The notes: generated by a model not told the origin, from the sequence alone. 64,000 nucleotides of DNA from Candidatus Pelagibacter ubique HIMB140 (GCF_025558165.1 NZ_LAMZ01000001.1:1-64000), one strand, 5' to 3'; positions 42,311-52,504 are shown, numbered from the stretch's first letter. Numbers and translations: made by a program.

Positions 42311-43096
42311 ATGGTTTTGACTGCAATTCCAGTTGGATTTGTAGCTGGCCTTTTTGGTATTGGTGGCGGTTTAATAACTGTCCCGTTTCTGTATTACATA
42401 TTTGGCAAACTTAGCATAGATCAAGCTTATATAATGCACTTAGCGGTAGGAACTTCTTTTGCAATAATAATTCCAACATCAATAGTTTCAGTTTTAACCC
42501 ATCATAAATTTAATTCAGTCGATTTTAATGTAGTTAAAAGCTATGGTTTTTTTGTAGTTGCAGGAGTTGTTTTGGGAACAATATTTGCTGCAACTTTCAA
42601 AACAAAATCATTAGTACTTTTTTTTGCAATCGTAATCTTTCTTTTAGGAATTTATTTACTTACGATAAAAGAAAAAGAACAAAATGTAATATCTGAAATG
42701 AAATTGTATTTAAAAATAATACTTGGTGCGATTGTTGGATTTATTTCAGCTATAACAGGTATAGGTGGTGCTGTTATGAATGTACCAATTCTTAAATTTT
42801 TCGGTTATTCAATTAATAAAGCAATTGGTAGCGCTGCAGCGATTGGTTTTTTAATTGCACTGTTTGGTGCTACAGGTTTTTTTATTTCAGGAAGTTATTT
42901 AAAAACAAATTTACCATTTAGTATTGGATTTTTAAATGTACCAGCTTTTTTAATCTTTATTCCGATTACAACTTTTATGGCAAGACTAGGTGCAAGAACA
43001 GTTCATAAAATAGATAAAAATAAAATTAGTAAATTACTTGCTATTTTCTTACTAATCGTAGCAGTTAAGTTTTTTTACGAATATATTAAATTATAA
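42311..43096 (+). CDS. TSUP (TauE/SafE) family membrane transporter
   Basis: 261 residues, about eight spans with the two repeat motifs GFVAGLFGIGGGLITVPFL and GFISAITGIGGAVMNVPIL. The family moves sulfite, sulfoacetate or other anions. ATG 42311 leaves a short first helix; the frame is open further upstream to codons inside dusA, but without a usable ATG, so the start is slightly uncertain. The HIT gene follows after 2 bases. Confidence 0.88.
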   Translation: MVLTAIPVGFVAGLFGIGGGLITVPFLYYIFGKLSIDQAYIMHLAVGTSFAIIIPTSIVSVLTHHKFNSVDFNVVKSYGFFVVAGVVLGTIFAATFKTKSLVLFFAIVIFLLGIYLLTIKEKEQNVISEMKLYLKIILGAIVGFISAITGIGGAVMNVPILKFFGYSINKAIGSAAAIGFLIALFGATGFFISGSYLKTNLPFSIGFLNVPAFLIFIPITTFMARLGARTVHKIDKNKISKLLAIFLLIVAVKFFYEYIKL

Positions 43097-43098
43097 GC

Positions 43099-43500
43099 AT
43101 GTTGTTTAAGTTAAATAGGAAATTTTTAAAGACTTCACATCATCTTATCGATCTTAAATTATGCACTATTAGGCTAAACAATAATTCTAAATTTCCATGG
43201 ATAATTCTAATTCCCAAAAGAAAAAAGATTACCGACATAAGCGACCTTAATTCTAAAGATCAAACTCTGCTAATGAGTGAAATTGTTTATGTAAGTAAAA
43301 TAATGAAAAAATTATTTAAAACTTCAAAACTCAATGTAGAAAAAATTGGAAATATTGTTCCTCAGTTGCACATACATATTATTGCTAGAAGTAAAAAAGA
43401 TAGTTCATGGCCATTATCTGTATGGGTTGTTAAAGGAAAAAATTACTCAAAAACAGCTCTGAAAGTAATAGTAGATAAATTAAGAAAAGCTCTAAAATAA
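43099..43500 (+). CDS. HIT-domain nucleotide-binding protein
   Basis: 133 residues. The strand SKFPWIILIPKRKKITDISDL and the active-site loop GNIVPQLHIHIIAR are those of short proteobacterial HIT proteins; the first His of the triad is replaced by Gln (QLHIH), as in several members. Likely hydrolyses nucleotide conjugates. It ends at a terminator-like hairpin. It is unrelated by position to the HNH-HIT fusion in the element. Confidence 0.88.
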   Translation: MLFKLNRKFLKTSHHLIDLKLCTIRLNNNSKFPWIILIPKRKKITDISDLNSKDQTLLMSEIVYVSKIMKKLFKTSKLNVEKIGNIVPQLHIHIIARSKKDSSWPLSVWVVKGKNYSKTALKVIVDKLRKALK

Positions 43501-43503
43501 AAA

Positions 43504-43533
43504 GAGGTGACTTCAGTCTCCCTCCATCACCTC
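43504..43533 (+). terminator. putative terminator after the HIT gene
   Basis: GAGGTGA (43504-43510) and TCACCTC (43527-43533) pair around a 16-base pyrimidine-rich loop and are followed by AATTAATTTTTT. It ends the dusA-TSUP-HIT run, and no gene is present until the converging phosphomannomutase stop at 43604. Confidence 0.6.
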
Positions 43534-43603
43534 AATTAATTTTTTAAATGATTCTTTACAGTTTTATGAACACTTATTAGTTGAAAATTAACTTTATTAA
43601 GTA

Positions 43604-45058
43604 CTAAATTTTTTGATCGTATTCGCCTATTTTCCCAGTTTTTTGAAGTAAATCGTCAATAAAATCAAAGATTTTCTTCTTTCTATTATCTGAGGTTGGG
43701 CTTTCAGTTACAATTACCAATGAAGGTTTATTAGATGATGCTCTTATCAATCCCCAAGATCCATCTTCAAAAGAAAATCTTACTCCATTAACTGTAAGAA
43801 CTTCAGTGATTACTTGATCATCAATTTTAGTTTTATTATTTTTTAATTGTTCTACTTTTTTAACTAATTCTTCAACTACTTGATATTTTTCTTCATCTTT
43901 ACAGTGTGGCGCCATCGTAGGTGTTTGAAAAGTATTTGGTAATTCATTAATTATTTCACTCATTTTTTTATTTTTATTATCTAATAAATGACAGACATGT
44001 ATGGCTGAATTTATTCCGTCATCGTAACCATATCCCAAAGGCTGATTGAAAAAGAAATGTCCACTTTTTTCAAAGCCTGCTAATGCCTTTTCAGTGTTAA
44101 CTTTACGTTTAATATGGGAATGACCTGTTTTCCAATAAATTGTTTCACAATTGTTTTCTAATAAAATTTTGTCTTTTGAGTATAAACCTGTTGATTTTAC
44201 ATCTACTACAAATTTAGAATTTTTATGTTTAGTAGATAAATTTCTTGCTATTACTAAACCAATTTTATCAGAGAATATTTCGTTACCTTCATTATCAATA
44301 ACACCAACTCGATCTCCATCACCATCAAAGCCGAAACCTATATCAGCATTATTTTCTTTAACTACTTTAGCAATTTCATGAAGCATTTCTAAATCTTCTG
44401 GATTTGGATTATATTTTGGAAAATTCCAATCTAAGTTACAATCTAACTCAATCACTTCACACCCAATACCCCTTAAGATATCTGGTGCAAAAACACCTGC
44501 AGTTCCATTGCCACAAGCAACTACAGCTTTAATTTTTTTATTTATTTTGTTTTTATTAATTAGGTCATTTTTATAAATTTTATCGAAATCTTTTATTTCT
44601 TTTTCATTTCCATCACCTTTTGAAAACTTTTCACTCAATGTTATTTCTTTTAATTCTCTCATCTCTTCAGGTGCATGAGTTAAGCCTTTTTTGATACCCA
44701 TTTTTACACCAGTCCAACCATTTTCATTATGACTTGCTGTAACCATAGCAACTGCATCTGCATCTAAATTAAATTGTGCAAAATAAACCATTGGAGATAA
44801 TGACAAACCAATATCTTCTATATGACATCCTGTTGACCTTAATCCTCTTTTAAGTGAGGTTTTTATCTCCTCACTGTAAGATCGATAATCATGTCCAACA
44901 ATAATTCTAGGATGATCTTTTTTGGTGTGATTTTTTATTTGTGTTCCAAGTCCTTTGCCGAGATTCTCTATTCCTGCTGAGTTTATGTCTTTCTCATACA
45001 ACCAACGGGCGTCATATTCTCTAAAACCATAAGGATCTATTTTTAAATTTTCACTCAT
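43604..45058 (-). CDS. manB: phosphomannomutase / phosphoglucomutase
   Basis: 484 residues. Alpha-D-phosphohexomutase with start DPYGFREYDARW, the phosphoserine loop VTASHNENGWTGVK, metal loop GFDGDGDRVG, sugar loop GFEKSGHFFF and the C-terminal phosphate-binding RASSNKPSLV. It interconverts hexose 1- and 6-phosphates for LPS and nucleotide sugars. It could also serve as glucosamine mutase for the GlmS/GlmU-type genes nearby, but that is inference. The symbol is approximate. Confidence 0.9.
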   Translation of the reverse strand: MSENLKIDPYGFREYDARWLYEKDINSAGIENLGKGLGTQIKNHTKKDHPRIIVGHDYRSYSEEIKTSLKRGLRSTGCHIEDIGLSLSPMVYFAQFNLDADAVAMVTASHNENGWTGVKMGIKKGLTHAPEEMRELKEITLSEKFSKGDGNEKEIKDFDKIYKNDLINKNKINKKIKAVVACGNGTAGVFAPDILRGIGCEVIELDCNLDWNFPKYNPNPEDLEMLHEIAKVVKENNADIGFGFDGDGDRVGVIDNEGNEIFSDKIGLVIARNLSTKHKNSKFVVDVKSTGLYSKDKILLENNCETIYWKTGHSHIKRKVNTEKALAGFEKSGHFFFNQPLGYGYDDGINSAIHVCHLLDNKNKKMSEIINELPNTFQTPTMAPHCKDEEKYQVVEELVKKVEQLKNNKTKIDDQVITEVLTVNGVRFSFEDGSWGLIRASSNKPSLVIVTESPTSDNRKKKIFDFIDDLLQKTGKIGEYDQKI

Positions 45059-45114
45059 TTATCCACTACTTACTCTTTTTATGTTAATTTCTTTAAAAAA
45101 ATTTTATTTTTTTA

Positions 45115-45143
45115 TTGATAATCATATTGTCGCGTTCTATAAA
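45115..45143 (+). promoter_or_regulatory. putative nrdAB promoter
   Basis: TTGATA (45115-45120) and TATAAA (45138-45143) are separated by 17 bases, an almost ideal sigma-70-type promoter. It lies about 95 bases before the nrdA start. The 179-base intergenic region is the longest in this part of the window and also holds ACAACATATAGTTGT (45191-45205), a dyad. Confidence 0.6.
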
Positions 45144-45190
45144 TGTTCCATTGATTAGACGTTTATTTAGTATATTTAATCAAAGCGCCT

Positions 45191-45205
45191 ACAACATATA
45201 GTTGT
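45191..45205. promoter_or_regulatory. dyad in the nrdA leader, NrdR-box-like
   Basis: ACAAC and GTTGT are perfect inverted arms around ATATA. The shape resembles the NrdR box (ACAC-AT-rich-GTGT), but one base is shifted and only one box is seen where NrdR usually has two. It lies downstream of the putative -10 element. Weak assignment. Confidence 0.35.
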
Positions 45206-45237
45206 TTTCGCAAAACTAAAATAATATAATAATAAAT

Positions 45238-47175
45238 ATGAACAAGATTCTATCTCAAGCCCTCAAGAAAGCTGTCTCCGAATATAGCCCAGAAGTTAAA
45301 GAAGTTTCAAAAGCAAATAAGCCTGATTTATTTTCTTTAAATAATGAAACAGAATTATTTCAAAACGACAAAGGTATAATAATTAAAATTGATCGTTCTA
45401 AAGATTCGAAACTTACAGATTTTGGTAAAGCAACTTTAAAAGATAGATATCTTGGTTTAAACGAATCTTATCAAGATTTATTTGCAAGAGTAGCAAGCAC
45501 TTATGCTGATGACAATCTACATGCACAAAGAATTTATAATTACATAAGCAATCTTTGGTTTATGCCAGCAACACCCGTTTTATCAAACGGTGGAACTAAA
45601 AGAGGTTTACCTATTTCATGTTTTTTAAATGAAGCATCTGATAGCTTAGGTGGAATTTTAGATCTTTGGAGTGAGAATGTTTGGCTTGCTGCGAAGGGTG
45701 GAGGAATTGGAAGCTACTGGGGTAACCTAAGATCTATTGGAGAAAAAATTGGCAGAGTTGGAAAAACTTCAGGAATAATTCCTTTTATTAAAGTAATGGA
45801 TTCTTTGACAATGGCAATTAGCCAAGGCTCATTAAGAAGAGGCTCTGCAGCTTGTTATCTTCCTATCGATCATCCTGAAATAGAAGAGTTTATTGAAATG
45901 AGAAGACCAACTGGTGGAGATCCAAATAGAAAAGCATTAAATTTACATCATGGTGTTTTAGTTTCAGATGCTTTCATGAGAGCAGTTGAAACAGATGAAC
46001 AGTGGGCATTAAAAAGTCCAGCAGACGGAACTGTGCAACAAACTATTTCTGCAAGAAATTTATGGATAAGATTATTGACCGCTAGAATTGAAACTGGTGA
46101 GCCTTATATAATTTATATAGACACAGTTAATCGACAAATTCCTCAACATCATAAGTTAGCAAATCTTACTGTTAAAACTTCTAACTTATGCAGTGAGATA
46201 ACTCTTCCTACAGGAATTGATAAAGATGGTAGAGATAGAACAGCGGTGTGCTGTTTATCATCTTTAAATTTAGAAAAATATGAAGAATGGAAAGATGATC
46301 CAGATATGATTAGTGATGTAATGAGATTTTTGGATAATGTGTTATCTGATTTCATTAACAAAGCTCCAGAACAATTTAAAGATGCTAAATACTCTGCTGA
46401 AAGAGAGAGAAGTGTTGGTTTGGGTGTTATGGGCTTCCATTCTTTCTTACAGAAAAATAGAATTCCACTTGAGTCTGTAATGGCAAAATCATGGAATAAA
46501 AAAATATTTAAAAATATTCATGAAAAAGTTAATCAAGCTTCTAAAGATTTAGCTGAAGAAAGAGGAGCGTGTCCTGATGCTGCAGAGTATGGTTATCAAG
46601 AAAGATTTTCTAACAAAACTGCAATTGCACCAACAGCATCAATTTCTATTATTTGTGGAGGAGCTTCTCCAGGAGTAGAGCCCATTGCAGCAAACAGTTA
46701 TACTCACAAAACTTTATCTGGTTCATTTAATGTGAGAAACAGATATCTTGAAGAAATTCTTGAAAGTCATAGTAAAAATGATGAGGAAACTTGGTCTAGT
46801 ATTACTACAAACCAAGGCTCAGTTAACCATTTAGATTTTTTAACTGATTTAGAAAAAGATGTATTTAAAACTGCATTTGAACTTAATCAAAGCTGGATAA
46901 TTGAATTGAGCGGAGACAGAACTCCTTTTATTTCACAAGCTCAATCAGTTAACTTATTTTTACCTGCAGATGTTCATAAAAAAGAATTACATAAAATTCA
47001 TTTTGATGCGTGGAAGAAAGGTTTAAAGAGCCTTTACTATTGTAGATCAAAATCAATTCAAAGAGCTGAGAATGTTAACGACTCTAAGTCAACAGACATC
47101 ATGGCTAATGTATATAAAAATAAATCAACCGAAAATAGTGAACCAGAGTACGAGGAGTGTTTGTCATGTCAGTAG
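45238..47175 (+). CDS. nrdA: ribonucleoside-diphosphate reductase, alpha subunit
   Basis: 645 residues. The catalytic residues are present: first redox Cys in LPISCFL, N-x-C-x-E in SNLCSEITLP, second Cys in AVCCLSS, and the radical-transfer YY in SLYYCRSK. The C-terminus ends EECLSCQ, a swinging Cys pair. It is about 110 residues shorter than E. coli NrdA; the N-terminal ATP-cone is absent, so dATP shut-off through alpha is not expected. It overlaps nrdB by 19 bases. Confidence 0.95.
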   Translation: MNKILSQALKKAVSEYSPEVKEVSKANKPDLFSLNNETELFQNDKGIIIKIDRSKDSKLTDFGKATLKDRYLGLNESYQDLFARVASTYADDNLHAQRIYNYISNLWFMPATPVLSNGGTKRGLPISCFLNEASDSLGGILDLWSENVWLAAKGGGIGSYWGNLRSIGEKIGRVGKTSGIIPFIKVMDSLTMAISQGSLRRGSAACYLPIDHPEIEEFIEMRRPTGGDPNRKALNLHHGVLVSDAFMRAVETDEQWALKSPADGTVQQTISARNLWIRLLTARIETGEPYIIYIDTVNRQIPQHHKLANLTVKTSNLCSEITLPTGIDKDGRDRTAVCCLSSLNLEKYEEWKDDPDMISDVMRFLDNVLSDFINKAPEQFKDAKYSAERERSVGLGVMGFHSFLQKNRIPLESVMAKSWNKKIFKNIHEKVNQASKDLAEERGACPDAAEYGYQERFSNKTAIAPTASISIICGGASPGVEPIAANSYTHKTLSGSFNVRNRYLEEILESHSKNDEETWSSITTNQGSVNHLDFLTDLEKDVFKTAFELNQSWIIELSGDRTPFISQAQSVNLFLPADVHKKELHKIHFDAWKKGLKSLYYCRSKSIQRAENVNDSKSTDIMANVYKNKSTENSEPEYEECLSCQ

Positions 47176-48179
47176 CAGAAAAAGTTAAGTCAGAAATTAT
47201 TCAACCACAAAAAAACAATAACGGATTGCTTGTTGCAAATCCAGTTTACAAACCTTTTAGATATCCATGGTGTTATGATGCATGGTTAACTCAACAAAGA
47301 ATTCACTGGTTACCGGAAGAGGTTCCACTTGGAGATGATGTAAGAGATTGGCAAAAAAATCTTTCAACTTCAGAAAAAAATCTATTAACACAAATTTTTA
47401 GATTTTTTACGCAAGCAGATGTTGAAGTTAGCAACTGTTATATAAGACATTACATGAATGTATTTAAACCAACTGAAGTATTAATGATGATGTCTTCTTT
47501 TGCTTCAATGGAAACTGTTCACATTGCTGCTTACTCACATTTGTTAGATACAATTGGTATGCCAGAGTCTGAGTATTCAGCATTCATGAAATACAAAGAA
47601 ATGAAAGATAAATACGATTACATGCAAGGTTTCGATGTTAAATCAAATCATGATATTGCAAAAACAATTGCTGTATTTAGTGCTTTCACAGAAGGTCTTC
47701 AGTTGTTTGCAAGTTTTGCAATTTTGTTAAACTTCCCAAGACATAACAAGATGAAAGGAATGGGTCAGATTGTTACTTGGTCTGTAAGAGATGAGACGTT
47801 GCATTGCAATTCGATGATCAGATTATTTAAAGATTTCATTAAAGAAAATCCTGAAACATGGACACCACAATTGAAAAAAGAAATTTATGAAGCTTGCAGA
47901 ACAATTGTTGAGCATGAAGATGCTTTTATTGATTTAGCTTTTCAAATGGGTCCAATGGAAGGTTTAACTGCAGAAGATATTAAAAAATATATTCGATTTA
48001 TTGCAAATAGAAGATTAGATCAATTAGGATTAGAAGCGATCTATGACATTGATAAAAATCCATTAACTTGGTTAGATACAATGTTAAATGCTGTAGAGCA
48101 CATGAATTTCTTTGAAGGAAGAGCTACAGAATATTCTAAAGCGTCAACCCAAGGAACTTGGGCAGAAGCATTTAGTTAA
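47157..48179 (+). CDS. nrdB: ribonucleoside-diphosphate reductase, beta subunit
   Basis: 340 residues. Di-iron ligands can be traced: Asp in TQADVEV, E-x2-H in METVHIAAY with the radical Tyr four residues after His, Glu in EGLQLF, and E-x2-H in RDETLHC. The Tyr means a class Ia-type radical. An in-frame GTG or ATG near 47157-47166 is the start, inside the end of nrdA; MSVAEKV at 47166 is the most natural. Works with NrdA to make deoxynucleotides. Confidence 0.95.
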   Translation: MFVMSVAEKVKSEIIQPQKNNNGLLVANPVYKPFRYPWCYDAWLTQQRIHWLPEEVPLGDDVRDWQKNLSTSEKNLLTQIFRFFTQADVEVSNCYIRHYMNVFKPTEVLMMMSSFASMETVHIAAYSHLLDTIGMPESEYSAFMKYKEMKDKYDYMQGFDVKSNHDIAKTIAVFSAFTEGLQLFASFAILLNFPRHNKMKGMGQIVTWSVRDETLHCNSMIRLFKDFIKENPETWTPQLKKEIYEACRTIVEHEDAFIDLAFQMGPMEGLTAEDIKKYIRFIANRRLDQLGLEAIYDIDKNPLTWLDTMLNAVEHMNFFEGRATEYSKASTQGTWAEAFS

Positions 48180-48193
48180 TAAATATAATTGTA

Positions 48194-49318
48194 TTATCTG
48201 TAATTTAATTCCATTACTTTTCGATGCTTGCTACCTTTATATTTAGCAAGTGGTCGAATAAGTTTGTTAGCAGCGTGTTGTTCCATAATATGTGCTGACC
48301 AACCTGTGATTCTAGAAATAACAAATATAGGCGTGAAAAAATCAGTATCAAATCCCATTAAATGATACATTGGACCAGTAGGGTAGTCCACATTGGGGTG
48401 AATATTTTTCTTTTTGATCATAACTTTTTCAACAATATCGTAAATTTTTTCAAACTTTTTATCTTTTTTAAGTTTTGCAACTTTACCAAAATAATTTCTC
48501 ATAGTTGGAACTCTAGAGTCTCCTGATTTATATACTCTATGACCAAAGCCCATAACCACTTCTTTATTTTTAAGAGCGTTATTAATCCATTTTAATGCAT
48601 TTTCTGGTTTTTTTATTCTGTTCATCATGTGCATCACTTCTTCATTTGCACCACCATGTAACGGTCCTTTTAAACTAGCAATTGCACCTGTAATTGCTCC
48701 ATGAATATCAGATAAACTACTTGTAATTGTTCTAGCAGTAAAAGTTGAAACATTAAAACTGTGCTCAGCGTACAATATTAGAGAAACATCAAATGCTTTA
48801 ACAATTTCTTTTTGAGGTACTTTTCCAAAGCACATATAGAAAAAGTTTTCAGCAAAAGTTAAATTTTTTTTAGGTTTGATTATTTTTTTACCACTTCTAA
48901 TTCTGTAAAATGCAGCAAGAGCAGTGGGTGTTTTTGCAAAAATTCTTAATGCTTTTCGCATATTAGCTTCTGGAGTAGAGTTGGAGGTTTCTTTATCTTC
49001 TAATCCCATTACACTAACAGCTGTTCTTGCAACATCCATTGGATGGGATTTTTTGGGCATGTGTTTTATAATTTCATATAAATTTTTAGTAAGCTCTCTA
49101 TTGTTTCTCTCTTCTTTTTCAAACTGTCTTAATTGGATAGTGTTAGGTAGATCTTTGTTTAAGATTAAATAAGCAACTTCTTCAAATCTGCAGTATTCAC
49201 ATAAATCTTGAGCAGCATAACCTCTATATGTCAGAGAGTTAATCTCCGGCATAACTTTTGAAACTTCAGTTTCATCTACAACAATTCCAAGCAAACCTTT
49301 TTTAATATCATCACTCAT
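48194..49318 (-). CDS. prpC: 2-methylcitrate synthase / citrate synthase
   Basis: 374 residues, short bacterial citrate synthase type. Catalytic His in GPLHGGANEEVM, second His in VMGFGHRVYKSGDSR, and Asp near the end in YHLMGFDTDFFTPIF. It condenses propionyl-CoA with oxaloacetate. Identity as methylcitrate synthase rests on the adjacent prpB and prpD. Overlaps prpB stop by one base. The nearest plus-strand gene, nrdB, converges. Confidence 0.92.
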   Translation of the reverse strand: MSDDIKKGLLGIVVDETEVSKVMPEINSLTYRGYAAQDLCEYCRFEEVAYLILNKDLPNTIQLRQFEKEERNNRELTKNLYEIIKHMPKKSHPMDVARTAVSVMGLEDKETSNSTPEANMRKALRIFAKTPTALAAFYRIRSGKKIIKPKKNLTFAENFFYMCFGKVPQKEIVKAFDVSLILYAEHSFNVSTFTARTITSSLSDIHGAITGAIASLKGPLHGGANEEVMHMMNRIKKPENALKWINNALKNKEVVMGFGHRVYKSGDSRVPTMRNYFGKVAKLKKDKKFEKIYDIVEKVMIKKKNIHPNVDYPTGPMYHLMGFDTDFFTPIFVISRITGWSAHIMEQHAANKLIRPLAKYKGSKHRKVMELNYR

Positions 49319-50214
49319 TATTCATGTCCTTCTGTACTAAAATTATAAATTTTTTCATCTAAAGAATTATATTTTTCGTATTCTACTAATTCATACAATC
49401 TTTTTCTTGTCTGCATTTTATCTATTATATTATTTTGATGTCCATTTGCATAAATGTCTCTTAATCCATCTTCAACGTTTTTCATTGCTAGTCTTTGTGT
49501 AGTCACTGGATATATAACAATATTATAGCCAAGGTTTTCTAACTCCTTATAGTTGAATAACTTGGATTTACCAAATTCTGTCATATTAGCTAACAAATAA
49601 CATGAAAGTTCTTTTCTTACTTTTTCAAAATCTTTTTCATCATGTAAAGCTTCAGGAAATACAATTTCTGCTCCAGCATCAATATAAGCTTTACATCTAT
49701 CAATCATTTTATCAATTCCCTCAACACTTTTTGCGTCTGAGCGTGCTATAATTTTAAAATGTTGATCTTTTTTTGCAGCTACACATTCTTTTATTTTTGA
49801 AACCATATTCTCTGTTGAGACTAGTTCTTTATTATCTAGATGCCCGCATCTTTTTCTTTCAATCTGGTCTTCCAAATGAACACCAGTTAACCCAAACTCT
49901 TCAAAAGTTTCTATAGTTTCTTTACAAGATTTAAATCCTGTATCTATATCAACTATTGTTGGAAGATTTGTTACCCTAGATATTAAATAAGATCTGGTAC
50001 TCACATCTTGAAGTGTTGTTAAACCAATATCAGGAAAACCAAGATCATTAGCCATAACACCTCCTGATACGTAAACTGCATCATAACCAATTTCCTCAAT
50101 TAATTTCGCTGTTAGAGGATTGTAAGCTCCAGGAACTCTCAGAATTTTATTTGATTTAAGTTTTTGTTCAAAATCTATTCTTTTTTGACTCGGTTCTTTT
50201 TCAACAAAGTGCAT
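49318..50214 (-). CDS. prpB: 2-methylisocitrate lyase
   Basis: 298 residues, PEP-mutase/isocitrate lyase superfamily. Substrate SGGVMAND, metal-binding VDIDTGF, and the catalytic loop ERKRCGHLDNK are seen. It splits methylisocitrate to pyruvate and succinate. One-base overlaps with both prpD (upstream) and prpC (downstream) show a single operon for propionate use. Isocitrate lyase itself is much longer, so this call is firm. Confidence 0.93.
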   Translation of the reverse strand: MHFVEKEPSQKRIDFEQKLKSNKILRVPGAYNPLTAKLIEEIGYDAVYVSGGVMANDLGFPDIGLTTLQDVSTRSYLISRVTNLPTIVDIDTGFKSCKETIETFEEFGLTGVHLEDQIERKRCGHLDNKELVSTENMVSKIKECVAAKKDQHFKIIARSDAKSVEGIDKMIDRCKAYIDAGAEIVFPEALHDEKDFEKVRKELSCYLLANMTEFGKSKLFNYKELENLGYNIVIYPVTTQRLAMKNVEDGLRDIYANGHQNNIIDKMQTRKRLYELVEYEKYNSLDEKIYNFSTEGHE

Positions 50215-51716
50215 TAAAAAATTCCTTTTTTCAAATTTCTTTTTAACTTACTTTTTTTAATCTCAATATTTAGTTTATCTAATTGACCAGCTTTTAAGTT
50301 TTTTAAATTTTGAACATTTCTTAAAAAACGATCACTCTCTTTTTTATCTAAAATGCCATATGTTAGAGTTAAAAATTTATTTATATAATTTTCTCTTTTA
50401 AATGGTCTTGCTCCATATGGATGAGCATCAGCTCTATCTAGTTCCTCAGTTACTTTTTTCCCACTGTTCAATGTAACAACAACTTTTGCTCCAAAAGATT
50501 TCTTTTTTGGATCTGGATCATGATATTTTTTTGTCCATTTTTTATCTTCATAGGTTGTTATTGAATTCCATATTTTAATAGTACTTTTTCTATTAGCTCT
50601 TGATTTTGTGTAAGATTTTACATGATGCCAATCACCATCTTCTAGTGCGACTGCAAAAATATACATAATAGAGTGATCCAATGTTTCTCTACTTGCATTT
50701 GGATCCATTTTTTGTGGATCATTTGCACCTGTTCCAATTACATAATGCGTATGATGACTTGTATAAATATCTATTTTTTTGATTTGATTTAAATTTGATA
50801 CTTTGTTTTTTAATTTCTTTGCAAGATCTATTAAAGCCTGAGATTGATACTCCGCAGAATATTCTTTTGTATAAGTTTCTAATATAGCTTTTTTACTTTC
50901 TCCTTTTTTAGGTAATGGGACTTTATATTTTGCTTTTTTTCCATCAAGTATTCTTGCAATTACACTATCTTCACCTTCATAAATTGGACTTGGGGCGCCT
51001 TCACCTCTCATAACTCTATCGACAGCTTCTATTGCTAGTTTCCCAGCATGTGCAGGTGCATATGCTTTCCAACTAGATATCTCTCCTTTTCTAGATTGTC
51101 TTGTAGAAATAGTTGTGTGTAGTGCTTGCTGAACTGCTTGGTAAATTGTTTCAGTATTTAATTTTAACATTGATCCCAATCCAGCAGCAACACTTGGACC
51201 AAGGTGTGCAATGTGATCTACTTTATGTTTATGTAAACAAATCCCTTTAACTAAATTTACCTGAACTTCGTAAGCAGTTATAATTCCTCTTAATAGATCT
51301 AAACCACTCTTTTTATTTTGTTGGGCTACACTTAAAAGTGGGGGAATATTATCACCAGGGTGACTGTAATCTGCTGCTAAAAAAGTATCATGAAAATCAA
51401 GTTCTCTTACAGCGGTTCCATTTGACCAGGCTGCCCATTCACAATCAAATTTTAGTTTTGAGTTAACTCCAAAAAGAGTTGCTCCATTCTTTCTTGAATG
51501 CTTCAAAGCCATCTCTCTTGATGAAATAACAGGCTTTCTATTTAAAGAAGCAATAGCAACTGAAGCATTGTCAATAATTCTATTAATTACCATTTCAATT
51601 GCCTCTTTATTTAGTTTAGCGTTATCACTTGCAATTTCTGCAATTTTCCAGGCAAGTTGTTTTTTCTTTGGTAAATGAATTTTAGATGGAAAAACTTTAA
51701 CTGTATGTAGTAACAA
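50214..51716 (-). CDS. prpD: 2-methylcitrate dehydratase (MmgE/PrpD family)
   Basis: 500 residues. PrpD fold with [48 protein letters not shown] and [12 protein letters not shown]. It dehydrates 2-methylcitrate without an Fe-S cluster. First gene of prpDBC. No prpR-type regulator is next to it, so control must come from elsewhere. ATG 51716 has AGGAG upstream. Confidence 0.93.
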   Translation of the reverse strand: MLLHTVKVFPSKIHLPKKKQLAWKIAEIASDNAKLNKEAIEMVINRIIDNASVAIASLNRKPVISSREMALKHSRKNGATLFGVNSKLKFDCEWAAWSNGTAVRELDFHDTFLAADYSHPGDNIPPLLSVAQQNKKSGLDLLRGIITAYEVQVNLVKGICLHKHKVDHIAHLGPSVAAGLGSMLKLNTETIYQAVQQALHTTISTRQSRKGEISSWKAYAPAHAGKLAIEAVDRVMRGEGAPSPIYEGEDSVIARILDGKKAKYKVPLPKKGESKKAILETYTKEYSAEYQSQALIDLAKKLKNKVSNLNQIKKIDIYTSHHTHYVIGTGANDPQKMDPNASRETLDHSIMYIFAVALEDGDWHHVKSYTKSRANRKSTIKIWNSITTYEDKKWTKKYHDPDPKKKSFGAKVVVTLNSGKKVTEELDRADAHPYGARPFKRENYINKFLTLTYGILDKKESDRFLRNVQNLKNLKAGQLDKLNIEIKKSKLKRNLKKGIF

Positions 51717-51769
51717 AATAACTCCTTATAAGTAATTTTGTTTTAATAGCTAAAATAAATTAATCAATA

Positions 51770-52435
51770 TTAAAGATATTCAGATATGATTTTTTCAATT
51801 CCAACAAAATCTTTTATTAAGTGATTATGGTAGATTTCATCAGATCTTTTTTCAGTATATCCATATTTTAACAATATCATTGGAATATCTGCTGCTTTTG
51901 CAGAGTTTGCATCAGTTTCACTATCTCCAATCATAATTGATTTTTTTAAATCTCCATCCAATATTTCTATCACTGTCGTTAAATGTCTAGGATCAGGCTT
52001 ACAATAATCAAATGTGTTATATCCCGCTACATATTCAAAATAATCATAAATCCCAATTTTTTTTAAAAGATCAACAGCAAGATGCTCAGTTTTGTTAGTG
52101 CAAACAGCCATAGAGATTTTTTCATTTTTACACCAATTTAAAAAATCTTTTACCCCATTTATTAAAGTACTTTTATTATAAATATTTTTTCCATAGAAAG
52201 ACAAAAATTCATCAGTCATTTCGTTTTGAATTTTTTCATCAAACCATTTCCATTTTCCATATGATTTTTGCATCATCGCCTTAGCCCCTTGTCCAACTGC
52301 ATTTTTTAATTCAACAATAGATTTTGTTGGATAACCAAACTTTTTCATCACATGATTATGAGCAAGTATTAAATCTGGTGCTGTATCTACTAGAGTGCCA
52401 TCTAAATCAAACAATACTGTAAATTTTTGTTTCAT
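51770..52435 (-). CDS. gph: HAD hydrolase, phosphoglycolate phosphatase
   Basis: 221 residues. HAD motifs I FDLDGTLVDT, II AVCTNKT, III Lys in CKPDPRH, and IV GDSETDANSAKAA. Cap region of about 70 residues. Substrate is most likely 2-phosphoglycolate from DNA repair or oxygenase reactions, but related phosphatases cannot be excluded. Divergent from the acetyltransferase gene, 69 bases. Confidence 0.88.
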   Translation of the reverse strand: MKQKFTVLFDLDGTLVDTAPDLILAHNHVMKKFGYPTKSIVELKNAVGQGAKAMMQKSYGKWKWFDEKIQNEMTDEFLSFYGKNIYNKSTLINGVKDFLNWCKNEKISMAVCTNKTEHLAVDLLKKIGIYDYFEYVAGYNTFDYCKPDPRHLTTVIEILDGDLKKSIMIGDSETDANSAKAADIPMILLKYGYTEKRSDEIYHNHLIKDFVGIEKIISEYL

Positions 52436-52504
52436 ATCAAAAGTATTTTAAAGAAATAATTTGTGAATTAATAAAGATATATACTTAATGTAAAGAAAAT
52501 CTAG

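Noticed and set aside
45191-45205. A firm NrdR box
   Set aside because: Spacing is off by one and only one box is found; reported only as a low-confidence dyad.
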